NCBI GenBank assembly: GCA_938015435.1
Contig: CALLPN010000012.1
Span: forward strand, 1 to 64,000
From: an uncultured Saprospiraceae bacterium
Lineage (GTDB): Bacteria; Bacteroidota; Bacteroidia; Chitinophagales; Saprospiraceae
Reading direction: 5' to 3'
Length of the DNA stretch: 64,000 nt
Positions 1-11,300 of this stretch are shown piece by piece (position 1 is the first letter of the stretch; every line of letters starts with the position of its first letter). The notes beneath the pieces were generated by a model that did no database searches, was not told the DNA's origin, and saw nothing but the letters and a program-made list of their open reading frames with translations. The translations under genes were made by a program, and so were the position numbers.

Positions 1-9
1 CTGCTCGAC

Positions 10-318
10 TTACGTCAATTTGACTTGGATGTCAACGCCACTAGGAAGTTCTAGTTTCGAGAGTGCATCTACAGTCTTTTGAGTAGGAGTGAATATCTCT
101 ATCAATCGCTTATGTGTGCGTAACTGGAACTGCTCTCGAGATTTTTTGTTTACGTGCGGAGATCGCAGTACCGTAAACTTTTCTTTCTCAGTTGGCAGAG
201 GAATCGGTCCAGAAATCACAGCTCCGCTATTTCTAACGGTCTTTACGATTTTCTCTGTACTCTTGTCCACTAAGTTGTGGTCATACGAGCGCAGTTTAAT
301 CCTGATTTTTTGATTCAT
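10..318 (-). CDS. rpsJ: 30S ribosomal protein S10
   Basis: Component of the 30S head, also the antitermination factor NusE in other bacteria. The 102-residue product has the usual S10 length and begins [14 protein letters not shown]. The conserved central loop ([20 protein letters not shown]) and the C-terminal [11 protein letters not shown] strand are both present. It lies 80 bp downstream of fusA in the same direction, the usual Bacteroidota junction of the str and S10 operons without an intervening tuf. The rest of the S10 operon (rplC onward) would lie beyond the left edge. Identification is near certain. Confidence 0.98.
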   Translation of the reverse strand: MNQKIRIKLRSYDHNLVDKSTEKIVKTVRNSGAVISGPIPLPTEKEKFTVLRSPHVNKKSREQFQLRTHKRLIEIFTPTQKTVDALSKLELPSGVDIQVKLT

Positions 319-398
319 AACCTTGTTTATTTACAAGTTGTTTGTCTTAAAGAGCCGCAAAAATACATTTCTTTTGCGACTTATTGTATTTATTTCAA

Positions 399-2534
399 TT
401 AAACTTTTACTTCTCCTTTAGCTTCTGCTATTACCGCCTCTGCTACACTCTTAGGAGCGCTTGCATAGTGTGAGAATTCCATAGAACTATTAGCTCTACC
501 AGAAGTAATCGTTCTTAATTGAGTTACATAACCAAACATCTCTGATAATGGTACATCAGCTGATATCTGGATTGCTCCTCCTGTTCTTGTTTCTTGTCCT
601 TTTGGAAGACCTCTACGTCTGTTAAGGTCACCAATCACAGATCCTGTATACTCTTCTGGAGTCACAATCTCTAGTTTCATGATAGGCTCAAGAAGTACAG
701 GCTTAGCTGATTTTGCAGCTGCTCTGAATCCTTCCTTAGCACAAAGCTCAAAGGCGATAGGCTTACTATCCACTGCGTGAATAGATCCATCATATAACTT
801 AACTTTCATAGAATCTATACCATATCCAGCAAGTATTCCATTGTCCATCATGGCGTTAAAACCTTTGATGATAGATGGGAAGAATTCCTTTGGAATAGAT
901 CCCCCTACAATCTTATTAATGAACTGAAGTCTAACTTTACCACTCTTGTAATCATCAGATTCTAAGAATTCTTCATCTGCAGGTCCTAGTTCAAATTGCA
1001 TATCTGCAAAAAGTCCAGATCCACCAGATTGCTTCTTCAATCTTTCTCTGTGATCTACAGTCTTAGTAAGTGCTTCTTTATAGTTTACTTGCGGAGCTCC
1101 TTGGCTACACTCTACGTTAAATTCTCTTTTTAGTCTATCAACGATGATCTCTAGGTGAAGTTCACCCATACCACTAATTACCGTTTGGTTAGTGTCTTCA
1201 TCGTACTTTACTTTGAAAGTTGGATCCTCTTCCGCTAGCTTGGCTAAAGCCATACCTAGCTTATCAAGATCTTTCTGACTCTTAGGTTCTACTGCCACAC
1301 CGATTACTGGGTCTGGGAATACCATACTCTCAAGCACGATAGGTGCATCTAGAGATGATAATGTATCACCTGTACGTAAATCCTTAAATCCTACACCGGC
1401 TGCAATATCTCCAGCTTCTACCCTATCAATTGGGTTTTGCTTATTAGAGTGCATTTGATACAGTCTTGAAATTCTTTCTTTATTTCCAGATCTATTATTT
1501 AGTATGTATGATCCTGCATCTAATGCTCCAGAGTATACTCTAAAGAATGCTAATCTACCTACATAAGGGTCAGTTGCAATTTTGAATGCAAGGGCCGTGA
1601 AAGGCTCATCTATAGATGGCTTTCTCGTGATAGGCTCTTCTGTATCTGGATGTGTACCTGTTACTGCATCCACATCAAGAGGCGAAGGTAAATATGCACA
1701 TACTGCATCTAATACCGCCTGAACTCCTTTATTTTTGAATGCAGACCCACACATCATAGGTACAAACTTATTATCAAGTACTGCTCCTCTTACTGCATTG
1801 ATCATCTCTTGCTCAGTAATACTTGCAGGATCTTCGAAGTATTTCTCCATTAGAGTCTCATCGTACTCAGCAACTGCTTCAAGAAGCTTCTCTCTCCACT
1901 CAGCTACAACGTCTACTAAATCCTCTGGTACAGGTATTTCCTCGTAAGTCATACCCATATCGTCTTCATTCCAAACGATAGCTTTACCTGTGATAAGATC
2001 AACAACTCCTTTGAAAGTCTCTTCCGCACCGATAGGTACTTGTAGTGGTATAGATACAGATCCTAGCTTCTCTTCAACATCTTTGACAACATTGAAAAAA
2101 TCTGCTCCAGATCTATCCATTTTATTTACAAATCCGATTCTTGGAACAGCGTAATTATCAGCAAGTCTCCAGTTAGTTTCAGATTGTGGCTCAACACCAG
2201 AAACCGCACAGAATAAGAAAACTAACCCATCAAGTACCCTTAATGATCTGTTTACTTCTACTGTGAAATCAACGTGACCTGGAGTATCAATGATATTCAT
2301 TGGATAATCTTGGTCTTTCCAATTCCAGTTGGTCTTAGTAGCGGCAGAAGTAATTGTAATACCCCTTTCTTGCTCTTGCTCCATCCAATCCATCGTAGCA
2401 GCACCATCGTGTACCTCTCCGATCTTGTGGCTCATACCAGTGTAATACAATACTCTCTCTGTAGTAGTTGTCTTACCAGCATCAATGTGAGCAGCAATAC
2501 CAATGTTTCTTGTGAATTTTAAGTCAGTGGACAT
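399..2534 (-). CDS. fusA: Translation elongation factor G
   Basis: GTPase that drives ribosome translocation and, with RRF, ribosome recycling. The 711-residue protein has all G motifs near the N-terminus: [13 protein letters not shown] (P loop), [10 protein letters not shown] (switch I), DTPGHVDF (switch II) and NKMDRSGAD (guanine specificity). Domains II to V follow, including the [11 protein letters not shown] segment of domain III and a domain V ending in a lysine-rich tail. It sits between rpsG and rpsJ in the str operon, 63 bp after rpsG. Length and motifs are ordinary for EF-G; nothing suggests the fusidic-acid-resistant or mitochondrial-type paralogue. Confidence 0.98.
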   Translation of the reverse strand: MSTDLKFTRNIGIAAHIDAGKTTTTERVLYYTGMSHKIGEVHDGAATMDWMEQEQERGITITSAATKTNWNWKDQDYPMNIIDTPGHVDFTVEVNRSLRVLDGLVFLFCAVSGVEPQSETNWRLADNYAVPRIGFVNKMDRSGADFFNVVKDVEEKLGSVSIPLQVPIGAEETFKGVVDLITGKAIVWNEDDMGMTYEEIPVPEDLVDVVAEWREKLLEAVAEYDETLMEKYFEDPASITEQEMINAVRGAVLDNKFVPMMCGSAFKNKGVQAVLDAVCAYLPSPLDVDAVTGTHPDTEEPITRKPSIDEPFTALAFKIATDPYVGRLAFFRVYSGALDAGSYILNNRSGNKERISRLYQMHSNKQNPIDRVEAGDIAAGVGFKDLRTGDTLSSLDAPIVLESMVFPDPVIGVAVEPKSQKDLDKLGMALAKLAEEDPTFKVKYDEDTNQTVISGMGELHLEIIVDRLKREFNVECSQGAPQVNYKEALTKTVDHRERLKKQSGGSGLFADMQFELGPADEEFLESDDYKSGKVRLQFINKIVGGSIPKEFFPSIIKGFNAMMDNGILAGYGIDSMKVKLYDGSIHAVDSKPIAFELCAKEGFRAAAKSAKPVLLEPIMKLEIVTPEEYTGSVIGDLNRRRGLPKGQETRTGGAIQISADVPLSEMFGYVTQLRTITSGRANSSMEFSHYASAPKSVAEAVIAEAKGEVKV

Positions 2535-2597
2535 GGAAATGTTTATTTTTCTAATGTTGTGTTATTATATTATTTTAAATACTCAATGGTTGAGTAC

Positions 2598-3065
2598 TTA
2601 CACTCTAAAGTGAGCAAATGCTCTGTTAGATTCCGCCATCTTGTGCGTATCTTCTCTTTTCTTCACTGCAGCACCTTCATTTTTGCTAGCTGCGATTAGC
2701 TCTGAAGCTAATTTTTCAGCCATACCCTTACCAGATCTTGCTCTAGCATATTTGATTACCCACTTCATACCTATAGACTGACGTCTTGCTGGTCTGATTT
2801 CTGTTGGTATCTGGAATGTAGCACCACCTACTCTCTTAGATCTTACTTCAACACCTGGCATTACGTTGTTCAACGCTTTTTTCCAAGTCTCATGCGGATC
2901 TTCACTAGTACGCTCTGCTATCTTATCCATAGCATCGTAGAAGATTCTAAAAGATGTCGACTTCTTACCTTGCCACATCATATTATTTACAAACTGAGTT
3001 ACCATTGTGTCTCCAAACCTTGGATCTGGCTGAATGACTCTCTTTTTTGGCTTTCTTTTCCTCAT
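2598..3065 (-). CDS. rpsG: 30S ribosomal protein S7
   Basis: Primary 16S rRNA-binding protein that nucleates assembly of the 30S head. The 155-residue product starts MRKRKPKKRVIQPDPRFGD and contains the family signatures DPRFGDTMVTQFVNNMM and RRVGGATFQIPTEIRPARR-like sequence, with a basic C-terminal helix ending FAHFRV. It follows rpsL by 60 bp and precedes fusA, as in the canonical str operon. Length is normal. Confidence 0.98.
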   Translation of the reverse strand: MRKRKPKKRVIQPDPRFGDTMVTQFVNNMMWQGKKSTSFRIFYDAMDKIAERTSEDPHETWKKALNNVMPGVEVRSKRVGGATFQIPTEIRPARRQSIGMKWVIKYARARSGKGMAEKLASELIAASKNEGAAVKKREDTHKMAESNRAFAHFRV

Positions 3066-3125
3066 CTTATTATTTACTTATTGTCTGTAATTATTAGCTT
3101 TATTCTGCTGTGAAGCACAAATATC

Positions 3126-3500
3126 TTATTTCTTAGGTCTCTTAGTTCCGTACTTAGATCTACTCTGTAATCTATCCGCAACACCTGCAGTATCCAGTGC
3201 ACCTCTTACAATTGTATATCGAACACCAGGTAAATCTTTTACTCTACCTCCTCTAATCAATACGATTGAGTGCTCTTGTAAGTTATGACCTTCTCCAGGG
3301 ATATAGGCGATTACCTCAATACCGTTAGTTAGTCTCACTTTTGCCACTTTTCTAAGAGCCGAGTTTGGCTTCTTTGGAGTAGTCGTATACACTCTTGTAC
3401 ATACACCTCTTTTTTGAGGGCATGAATCTAGTGCTCTAGACTTACTCTTAGTAACGATCTTCTTTCTTCCTTTTCTTACTAATTGATTTATAGTAGGCAT
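3126..3500 (-). CDS. rpsL: 30S ribosomal protein S12
   Basis: Decoding-centre protein of the 30S subunit. The 124-residue product contains the conserved [17 protein letters not shown] and [12 protein letters not shown] loops. Lysines 43 and 88, the positions where substitutions give streptomycin resistance in other bacteria, are both the wild-type lysine, and D89, the usual methylthiolated residue, is present. First gene of the str operon, with a strong-looking Bacteroidota promoter about 50 bp upstream. Confidence 0.98.
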   Translation of the reverse strand: MPTINQLVRKGRKKIVTKSKSRALDSCPQKRGVCTRVYTTTPKKPNSALRKVAKVRLTNGIEVIAYIPGEGHNLQEHSIVLIRGGRVKDLPGVRYTIVRGALDTAGVADRLQSRSKYGTKRPKK

Positions 3501-3553
3501 AGTAGTTATTGTCTATATCTTAATAATTAAACCTGCTTTTTCAAAAGCGAATG

Positions 3554-3584
3554 CAAAAGTAAAACTAATTTTCTGATTTACAAA
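3554..3584 (-). promoter_or_regulatory. Promoter of the str operon (rpsL)
   Basis: On the minus strand a TTTG at 3584-3581 is followed after 19 bp by TACTTTTG at 3561-3554, which matches the Bacteroidota sigma consensus (TTG, 19-21 bp, TAnnTTTG) exactly. The predicted transcription start is near 3547, giving a leader of about 45 nt before rpsL. Confidence 0.75.
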
Positions 3585-3681
3585 CCCTAATTTTGTTTTA
3601 ATCACAAGAAAAACAGCGAGTTGTACAATAATCGTTCTTACAATACGAAACAAACATTATCAAATTATACAATAATCTAAT

Positions 3682-4149
3682 ATGAATCTATCTACTAACA
3701 AGACCATTATAAGAAGTGCTGATACTAATGATGCCGAATCTATACTAAAACTAGTTAGGGAATTAGCAAAGTACGAAAAAGCTGAAGATCAAGTGACTGC
3801 GACTGTACAAGACTACAAAACGAGCCTAATTAGCGGTAAAATATTCTGTAAAGTCGCTGAATTAGACAATGAAATAATCGGAATCGCACTCTATTATGAG
3901 ACGTTTTCAACCTGGAGAGGACTCATGTATTATCTAGAAGATTTCATTGTAAGCGAAAAGTATCGTGGACACGGAATAGGAAAAAAACTCATAGATTCTT
4001 TTCTAAAAGAAGCTAGACTAGCTAATGCGGTCTTAGTAAAGTGGCAAGTAATCGACTGGAATGAACCCGCAATCAAGTTTTATGAGCAGATGGGTGCCAC
4101 TATAGAAAAGGAATGGTGGAACGTAAAGATGTTTATAAAAGAGCTATAA
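3682..4149 (+). CDS. GNAT N-acetyltransferase, SSAT/diamine type
   Basis: Predicted acetyl-CoA-dependent N-acetyltransferase of 155 residues. The acetyl-CoA pyrophosphate-binding motif is VSEKYRGHGIGKKLI (about residues 94-108). The preceding YYETFSTWRGLMYYLEDFIV and the later WQVIDWNEPAIKFYEQMGA are typical of the spermidine/spermine or thialysine N-acetyltransferase branch, so a small polyamine or lysine-like amine is the probable substrate. Substrate cannot be fixed from sequence. It is monocistronic, divergent from the str operon, and followed by a gene-free stretch. Confidence 0.85.
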   Translation: MNLSTNKTIIRSADTNDAESILKLVRELAKYEKAEDQVTATVQDYKTSLISGKIFCKVAELDNEIIGIALYYETFSTWRGLMYYLEDFIVSEKYRGHGIGKKLIDSFLKEARLANAVLVKWQVIDWNEPAIKFYEQMGATIEKEWWNVKMFIKEL

Positions 4150-5302
4150 CCATATACTTTTAGCGATTCTTACAAATCAGTACAGTGTTCATTTAGAGCT
4201 CACAGAGCGTATCTGAAGTATTCTTTATGACTGGGCATAAGCATAGATGATTACTCTTAATGCTGAATGAAATGCGACATAGTTTACTTATTGTTTTAAG
4301 CCGTTTAGTAATCTTATCTGTTTAATATTGATTAAACCACTTAACGCCGCATAAAATACGAACGCGTTAATAACTTATCTCATCGTTAAAAAGCCTCGTT
4401 GTTACTAAAAGCGAGACAGATGTTTTTATTTGGCTTTGTAATTGAGCGAAAGAAAATATTCGCTTGGTCTGCGTTTTTTGCCTTGATCTAAATCAACTTG
4501 CTCTACATTTCTAATATAGCATTAAATAATCTAAACACTTTTTCCTGGATCACATTCAATAGTTGGGGAGCAAACTACAACTTAGCATAACATCGCTACC
4601 TAGCCCATGTGTTTGCTGCGCAAGCCATATTATACTAGGTCAACGAGCGTTTGCTAAGCAAGTCACTCTAGACTGCGGGTCTTCTTTTTCATTCAAAGCG
4701 AATTCTTTATTCGCTCACTCACAAAATTTCAACCTTATATCCATCCAAAAAAAGAAGCAACTTGCGGTAGTGACCGATTGCCTGGCAGTGCTGCATATTC
4801 CTAAAATTAAAAATCTAATTCTACGGAGGCAAAACTCACTTCAATGATCCAGTTTCAATTTAACATTCTTGTGATCTCAAGCTATTGTTTAATAGTCCTT
4901 TAGCTTATACAGTTGACTCCTTAAATCTGCATTAGAGTCCAGCAATGTTGTTGACTTTTATAATAAAACCTTTCTACTTGAATCAAATCAATCCAATATT
5001 ATAAAAATCTGTAACGAATTAAATTTTCAATTTCTCAACGGAATATCCAACAAGGCCAATCATCCCAAGAATCTGCTTCAACCCTACAATATTATATGGC
5101 TAGTTGACTCCGTTGTTTTTTAGAAATGAATATACTCCCCAACTTTAGGACTTGACCCTTTTTCCTTTTAAAGTTGTCTACGTTTAAATGGGTTTGTAGA
5201 GCATAGATGCCCAATGATAACAGCAAAAAGTTCTTAAATGAACAGAGGCGTTCCTCTATTGAGAAGCGCCTCTGCCTATCTAAACTAAACTAAACCAAAA
5301 GT
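4150..5302. other. Gene-free stretch with degenerate repeats
   Basis: No convincing gene in 1.15 kb. An AT-rich background contains two patches shared with other intergenic regions of the window. GTTTGCTGCGCAAGCC at 4611-4626 is identical to 52697-52712. The patch at 4468-4491 is an inverted, imperfect copy of 63091-63114. A second GTTTGCTAAGCAAG palindrome lies near 4650. It reads as an accumulation of small dispersed repeats, not as a decayed gene. Confidence 0.6.
5243..5274 (-). terminator. Probable terminator after the DUF11 surface-protein gene
   Basis: CAGAGGCG at 5243-5250 pairs perfectly with CGCCTCTG at 5267-5274, with a possible TTC/GAA extension inside the loop. It lies 29 bp beyond the stop codon of the giant minus-strand gene. 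The downstream T-run is weak, so this is a moderately supported terminator. Confidence 0.5.
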
Positions 5303-8300
5303 TTATCTTTTAATAAATCGCTGAGTATACATCGTTGAACCGTTATTCGATACATCAATATTGTAAACTCCAGTATTGAGCTCCAATACAGAAATTGAAA
5401 TTTCTTTATTTCCCTGAAGTTCAAATTGAGACTTTAATACTAGTTGTCCTAATTGATCATAAACATTAACTGTTACATCATCCATAGATTGGAAAGAAGG
5501 GCTTGAAATCCTCAATTCTCTATCCGTCGGGTTAGGGAATACCAAGAAATGCTCTTTCAATATCTCAACAGCGACTATTTCACTGTAGGATTTTCTACCG
5601 TCCAGATTCACTTGTACTATTCTGTAGTAATATTCATCCCAAATAAGATCTTTATCTTGGAAATTATAAGATTGCTGATTAGCACTATTAGCTTCTAATG
5701 GTCTTACTTCTCCAATAGTAGTAAATAAACTACTGCCAATTTGTGATCTTTGAATTAAGAATTTTTCATTATTAACTTCTGAAAGCGTATTCCATGAGAT
5801 CAGGTTATGGTCACCTTCATTCTTAGCCGCTATAGTACCCCACTCTACCGGTAACACACCAAATACAACTCCTGCATCCATGTTTTCATTAACCGTTCCA
5901 GGTTTGTTAAAGAATGCTCTTGTCGTATTAGGTCCAAAGCTATGATCTACATCACTATCTAGCATATCGTCATTTCCAACTAAGGGTTGCGTAAATGCCA
6001 TTCCATTTGCTGCAGAAAACTTAAGGTAGTATTCTTTTTTCTGAAGGTAGTCTATATTATATATTCCATTCTCATCAGTTACAGTCTCAGCAACCATAAC
6101 ATTGTCCATGTCATATGCCTGTACTACAACACCAGCTATTGGATCTTCCAATGCATCTCTTCTACCATTTAAATTACTATCAAACCAAACTGAATTTCCT
6201 ACTTCTGACATTAATGTAAATCCTGCTCCGATATCGCATTTTTGCCCACCATTGCCTAGTACAAATGAACTAGTAGTACCTACTCCATAGAAATTATTAA
6301 CGTCACTATTGATTTCATTCGTTCCTGTAAGTGATAGTACTTGTACTAGACCTACTGGGGGTAAAACGAATTCTAAGTAATACCTTCCTGGTGGTACACA
6401 GAAATTAAAGTATCCATCATCACTTGGTGTATCAGGATTAAGTCCGGTATAGACATTATCATATTCTGTAGTCACTCCATCTTGAATTCTGAAGAGCTTT
6501 ACGTTCATTCCATTCACACCATTTTCTGTTGGATCTCGTAAATCATTTTCGTCTACTAAGTCTAACCAAGTATATCCACATATAGTAGCACACTCATAGA
6601 AACCAGCATCCATGTCATCATTTTCTTCACCCGCAGATAAGAAGAACATATCTGATGTATTAGTTCCATTTGCTCCTGTGACATCACTATCTTGAGCATC
6701 ATTTGTAGCATCTGGAATAGTAGGAATCATAATATCCATAGCACCAAATTCCATATAATAATTTCCTTGAGATACATCTTCAAATCTATATTCACCTAAA
6801 GCGTTGGTCGTCGTAGAATCTATAACAAGTCCACCCGCATCATGAAGATATACTTTAACATCTTCAATACCAGTATCTCCTGGATCTTGTACTCCGTCAC
6901 CATCAAAATCATGGAAAACGAAATCTCCTATCGATGCTAATGATTCAATAAGTCCAGCATCTACTGTATAGTTTTCTGACCCTAAAGAAACTTGCGTACA
7001 TGGTGAAAAACCATTCATATTAGCATCACTATCAATTGTATCATCATTTCCTACATTCGGCTCGGTAAACACACAAGCTTCATCTAATGAATTAAGATCA
7101 AACTGTACTCGATAGCCACCAGAATCTAAACCAGTGAAGGCATAAAACCCTGTCTGCCCAGTAGTTGTAGATTGGATAAAGTTACCGTTGCAGTCGTAGA
7201 GGTTCACGGTCATACCTGAGATCGATGGCTCATTAGTATCATGGATACCGTCAAAATCTAAATCTTTCCATACGTCTCCACCTAAACTACCATTAATCAT
7301 TAGGATAGAAGTATCATTATCATCTTCGCTTTCTGGATCGCCAGGAATATCATCAGGAGTAGAATCTATATCATCTCCTTCATTTCCGTCTTCATCTTCA
7401 AAGCTTGAGATTTCTGCTTCGTTGGAATAATTTTCATCTGCATAAGTATCGCAGGATACAATTACAAACGAAACTTCGATGATAACAGATTGGCCTGGAT
7501 CAAGAGAAGGTATCTGATATGTAATGTTATTAGATCCTGCAATCGCCATCCAACCCGCGTTAACTTGGTTAGCTGTAGAAAATCCACAAGGAACATAATC
7601 TATTACATCAATGTTTTGTGCTGTTCGATTACCTTCATTAGTTACCTCTATTTCAAAGGTGGCAACATCACCAATCGAGAATGAACTAGGATCGCCTTTA
7701 ACCGTCTTTGTCAAAGCTAAATCGTACACTGGAAGTGGTGAATCATCTGTATCATCTTCTCCATCAGGATCGTTGTCTGGATCATCATCTGGATCACTGT
7801 CATCATCATCTCCATCATCCATTGAGATCTCTGCTTTGTTATTATAAGCTTGAGTGCTTGGTGGATCACATGGCTCTAAAGTAAGAGATATTCCTACTAC
7901 AGCACTTTCACCAGGAAGGATGGTTTGTGGGTATGTATACGTTGCGTAACCTGTAACTGGATCAATTACCCAACTATTAGCATTGTTAGCCGCTTCGTAA
8001 ACTAAACCACATGGTATGTAATCTGTCACTTCTATACCAGAAGCCGGTAAGGATCCCTCGTTAGTGACGGTAAGATTGTAATCCAGAGTCGAGCCATATG
8101 ATAATGACGCACCTGTGTTGATTCTATTTTTTGAAAGACTCAAATCATAAATATCTATCCGAGCTTCATCATAATCATCTTCCCCAGGTAGTTCGTTACC
8201 TTGAATTTCATCACCATTACTGTCGATATCAGAAACAGGCATATTATCCAAATTTTCCATTTGTGATATTTCTGCTCCATTGACATAGTTATTTGCTCCT

Positions 8301-11300
8301 CCTTGAGCGCAAGATACTATTGTAACATCTAGACTTAGAGTTACACTTTCACCTGGATTGATTTGGTTAGTATATGTATTTTCCAAAAGACCAGATGTAG
8401 CATTGAGTGTCCATCCATTATTAGGGACAAAACTATATCCACATGGTAGGTAATCAACTACTTTTACATTTTTTACGCTTTCCGACCCTTCGTTTGCCAA
8501 AGTTATATCGAAAGTGATCATATCTCCTACTGAGTAATTTCCTGGTGTTGAGATTTCTTTTGTCAGGCTAAGATCATAGATAGATAGTGGCTCATCATCA
8601 TTATCATCTTCTCCTGGTGGATCGTTGTCTGGATCATTATCTGGATCACTATTTTCGTCATCGCCATCATCCATTGAGATCTCTGCTTTGTTATTGTATT
8701 TGCGCGGTGCGTCTTGTGGGCATGGCTCCAGAGTAAGTAATATACTTACTGTCGCTGATGACCCTACTGCTATATCCGTAGGTATAACGTAACTTGCATA
8801 ACCAGTAACTGGATCTATAATCCAATTTATTGAGTTGTTTGCCGCCTCATATGAAAGTCCGCAAGAAATATAGTCTGTCACCTCTATTCCAGATGCTACT
8901 ACATTACCCTCATTTGTTACTGTAATATCATAACTAATTACCTGTCCGAAAGCAAAACTCGATACTGGTACTGTCAATGTCTTAGTTAAACTAAGATCAT
9001 AAATATCTATACTTAATTCTGCAAAGTCGTAATCATCTTCGCCGCTGTCGTTACCTTCAATTTCATCTGGTGTGCTATCTATGTCTACTATCATATCACC
9101 ATCTAAATCTTGAGCTTGTGATATCTCAGCTCCATTTCTATAGTCAGCTGTTCCTGGTACAGCACATGCTTGAATAGTAACAGTAAGGTCTGCAGAGAAT
9201 GTAGCTCCTGGCGCAAGGGATGGACTATTATAATATTCTAAAAGTCCTGTAGTTGCATTTAATGACCAGCCTGCATTACCTGCTGCCATAAATTCAAATC
9301 CACAAGGTAGATAGTCCACTACTTTTACATTTTGTACCGTTTGGTTTCCTTCATTAGTTACTTCTATAGTAAACGTTATAGGATCTCCGATACTTGTAGT
9401 CGCAGTCGAATTCGATATTGTTTTTGTTAAACTTAGATCGTAGATTGGTAATGGTTCATCATCATTATCATCTTCTCCTGGCGGATCATTATCTGGATCA
9501 TTATCTGGATCACTATTTTCGTCATCACCATCATCCATTGAAATTTCCGCTTTGTTATTGTATTTTCTTGGTACATCTTGAGGACAGGCCTCTAGAGTAA
9601 GTGATATAGTTACCGTGGCTGTTGTTCCGGCTGGAATATCGTTAGGGATTGTATAACTAGCATATCCAGTTACTGGATCTATTACCCAAGGTATAGAGTT
9701 ATTTGCTGGATCATATGAAAGTCCACAAGGTATGTAGTCAGTTACCTCTATTCCAGATGCTAATATATTACCTTCATTCGCCACTGTGATATCATAACTA
9801 ATCACTTGACCAAAAGCAAAACTTGTAACTGGTACCGTTAAGGACTTAGTTAAACTAAGGTTGTAAACACCAGTAAACTCTATTTCTGCAAAATCATAAT
9901 CATCTTCGTCATCTTCGTCATTTCCCTGTATTTCGTCAGGCGTACTATCCGTATCTGGCGCTGGATTACCATCTAAATCCTGAGCTTGAGATATCTCTGC
10001 TCCATTACGATAGTCCCCGTCTGCTGGTACCGCACATGTTTGGATAGTAACGGTAAGATCAGTTGAGAATTTAGCTCCTGGAGCTAAAGTCGCATTATTG
10101 TTATATTCTAAAAACCCTGTAGTTGCATTAAGTGACCATCCCATGTTGTCTGCAGTATCGAAATCGAATCCACAAGGTAAGTAGTCTACTACTTTTACAT
10201 TCTGTACAGTTTGATTTCCTTCGTTGGTTACTTCTATCGTAAATGTAACTGGATCACCTATACTATTCGATGCGGTACTGTTCGTTAACGTCTTTGTCAA
10301 ACTTAAATCGTAAAATGGAAGTTCTGCACTATCAATATCGTCTTCGTCAATATCATCATCAGGGTTATCATTCGGATTACTATCTCTATCATCACCATCA
10401 TCGATTGAGATTTCAGCTGTATTTCTGTATGATGATGCATCTGCATTTGCACATTCTTGTAAAGTAAGTATGATGCTGACATCCGTAGAGCCTCCTGGCG
10501 TGATAGTCGTTGGTATGTCAAAAAACGCATAGCCAGTAACCGGATCAATACTCCATCCTGGATTAGCCGCTAAATCAAGCGCAAAACCACAAGGGAAATA
10601 ATCGGTTACTCTCACTCCATTAGCTTCGATCGTACCTTCATTTGTTACGGTAATAACATATGTAAGTGGAGAACCGAAAGCAAGATTTGGGCCTGGATCT
10701 ACTAAGTTTTTGGATAATGCTAAATCGTAAAAAATAGGCGCTGCAACATCGTTATCATCATTGTCACCACCGTCAAATCCATCACCGAAAATATTATCAT
10801 CATCACTGCTTCCTGGAACAACCAAAGGCTCTGAAGATCCTGCAAAAAAGTGTGATCCTACAAATGAATCTGCGTCATCAAATCGATTACTTGTAAAACC
10901 AGAAGTGGTATCTTTAACAAGATATATCTCTGTAAAATTGTAATAATCTGTAACTGAGGTTGCAGGTGTTAATATCAGATGTATTTCATAATTGACTGAA
11001 TCCTCAGGGTTTAACCTTATTGGAATAAGACCTTCTGGATTATTAGAAGGATTTAGAGTCCATGTAGGATTTATATCTGCAGGAAATGTATATCCACTTC
11101 TTGTATAGTCTCTTAGACGAATATCTTCCAGTATTATATTTCCTTGGTTATAAAGTGTATTTACAAAAGTGATCGTATCTCCAAAATTGAATGGACCAGG
11201 CTCAAATATTCTACTTCTTAGTGCTAGATCCACTACTTCTATCCTTTTGACATCGTGGTCATCTTCATCTTCATCTGCTTTTGGCCCACCACCATCTAAT

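Noticed and set aside
4563..4847. 94-codon plus-strand open frame in the gene-free region
   Set aside because: Starts with TTG, has an odd Cys/Ser-rich composition, and its first third is the translated GTTTGCTGCGCAAGCC repeat also found outside any gene at 52697.
7611..7847. Plus-strand open frames inside the DUF11 gene (also near 9418 and 10270)
   Set aside because: They are antisense readings of the Asp-rich linkers and give low-complexity Ser/Gly or His/Tyr strings.
10303..10548. Second minus-strand frame of 81 codons overlapping the DUF11 gene
   Set aside because: Met/Ile-rich shadow of the Asp-rich repeat in another frame; no independent coding signal.
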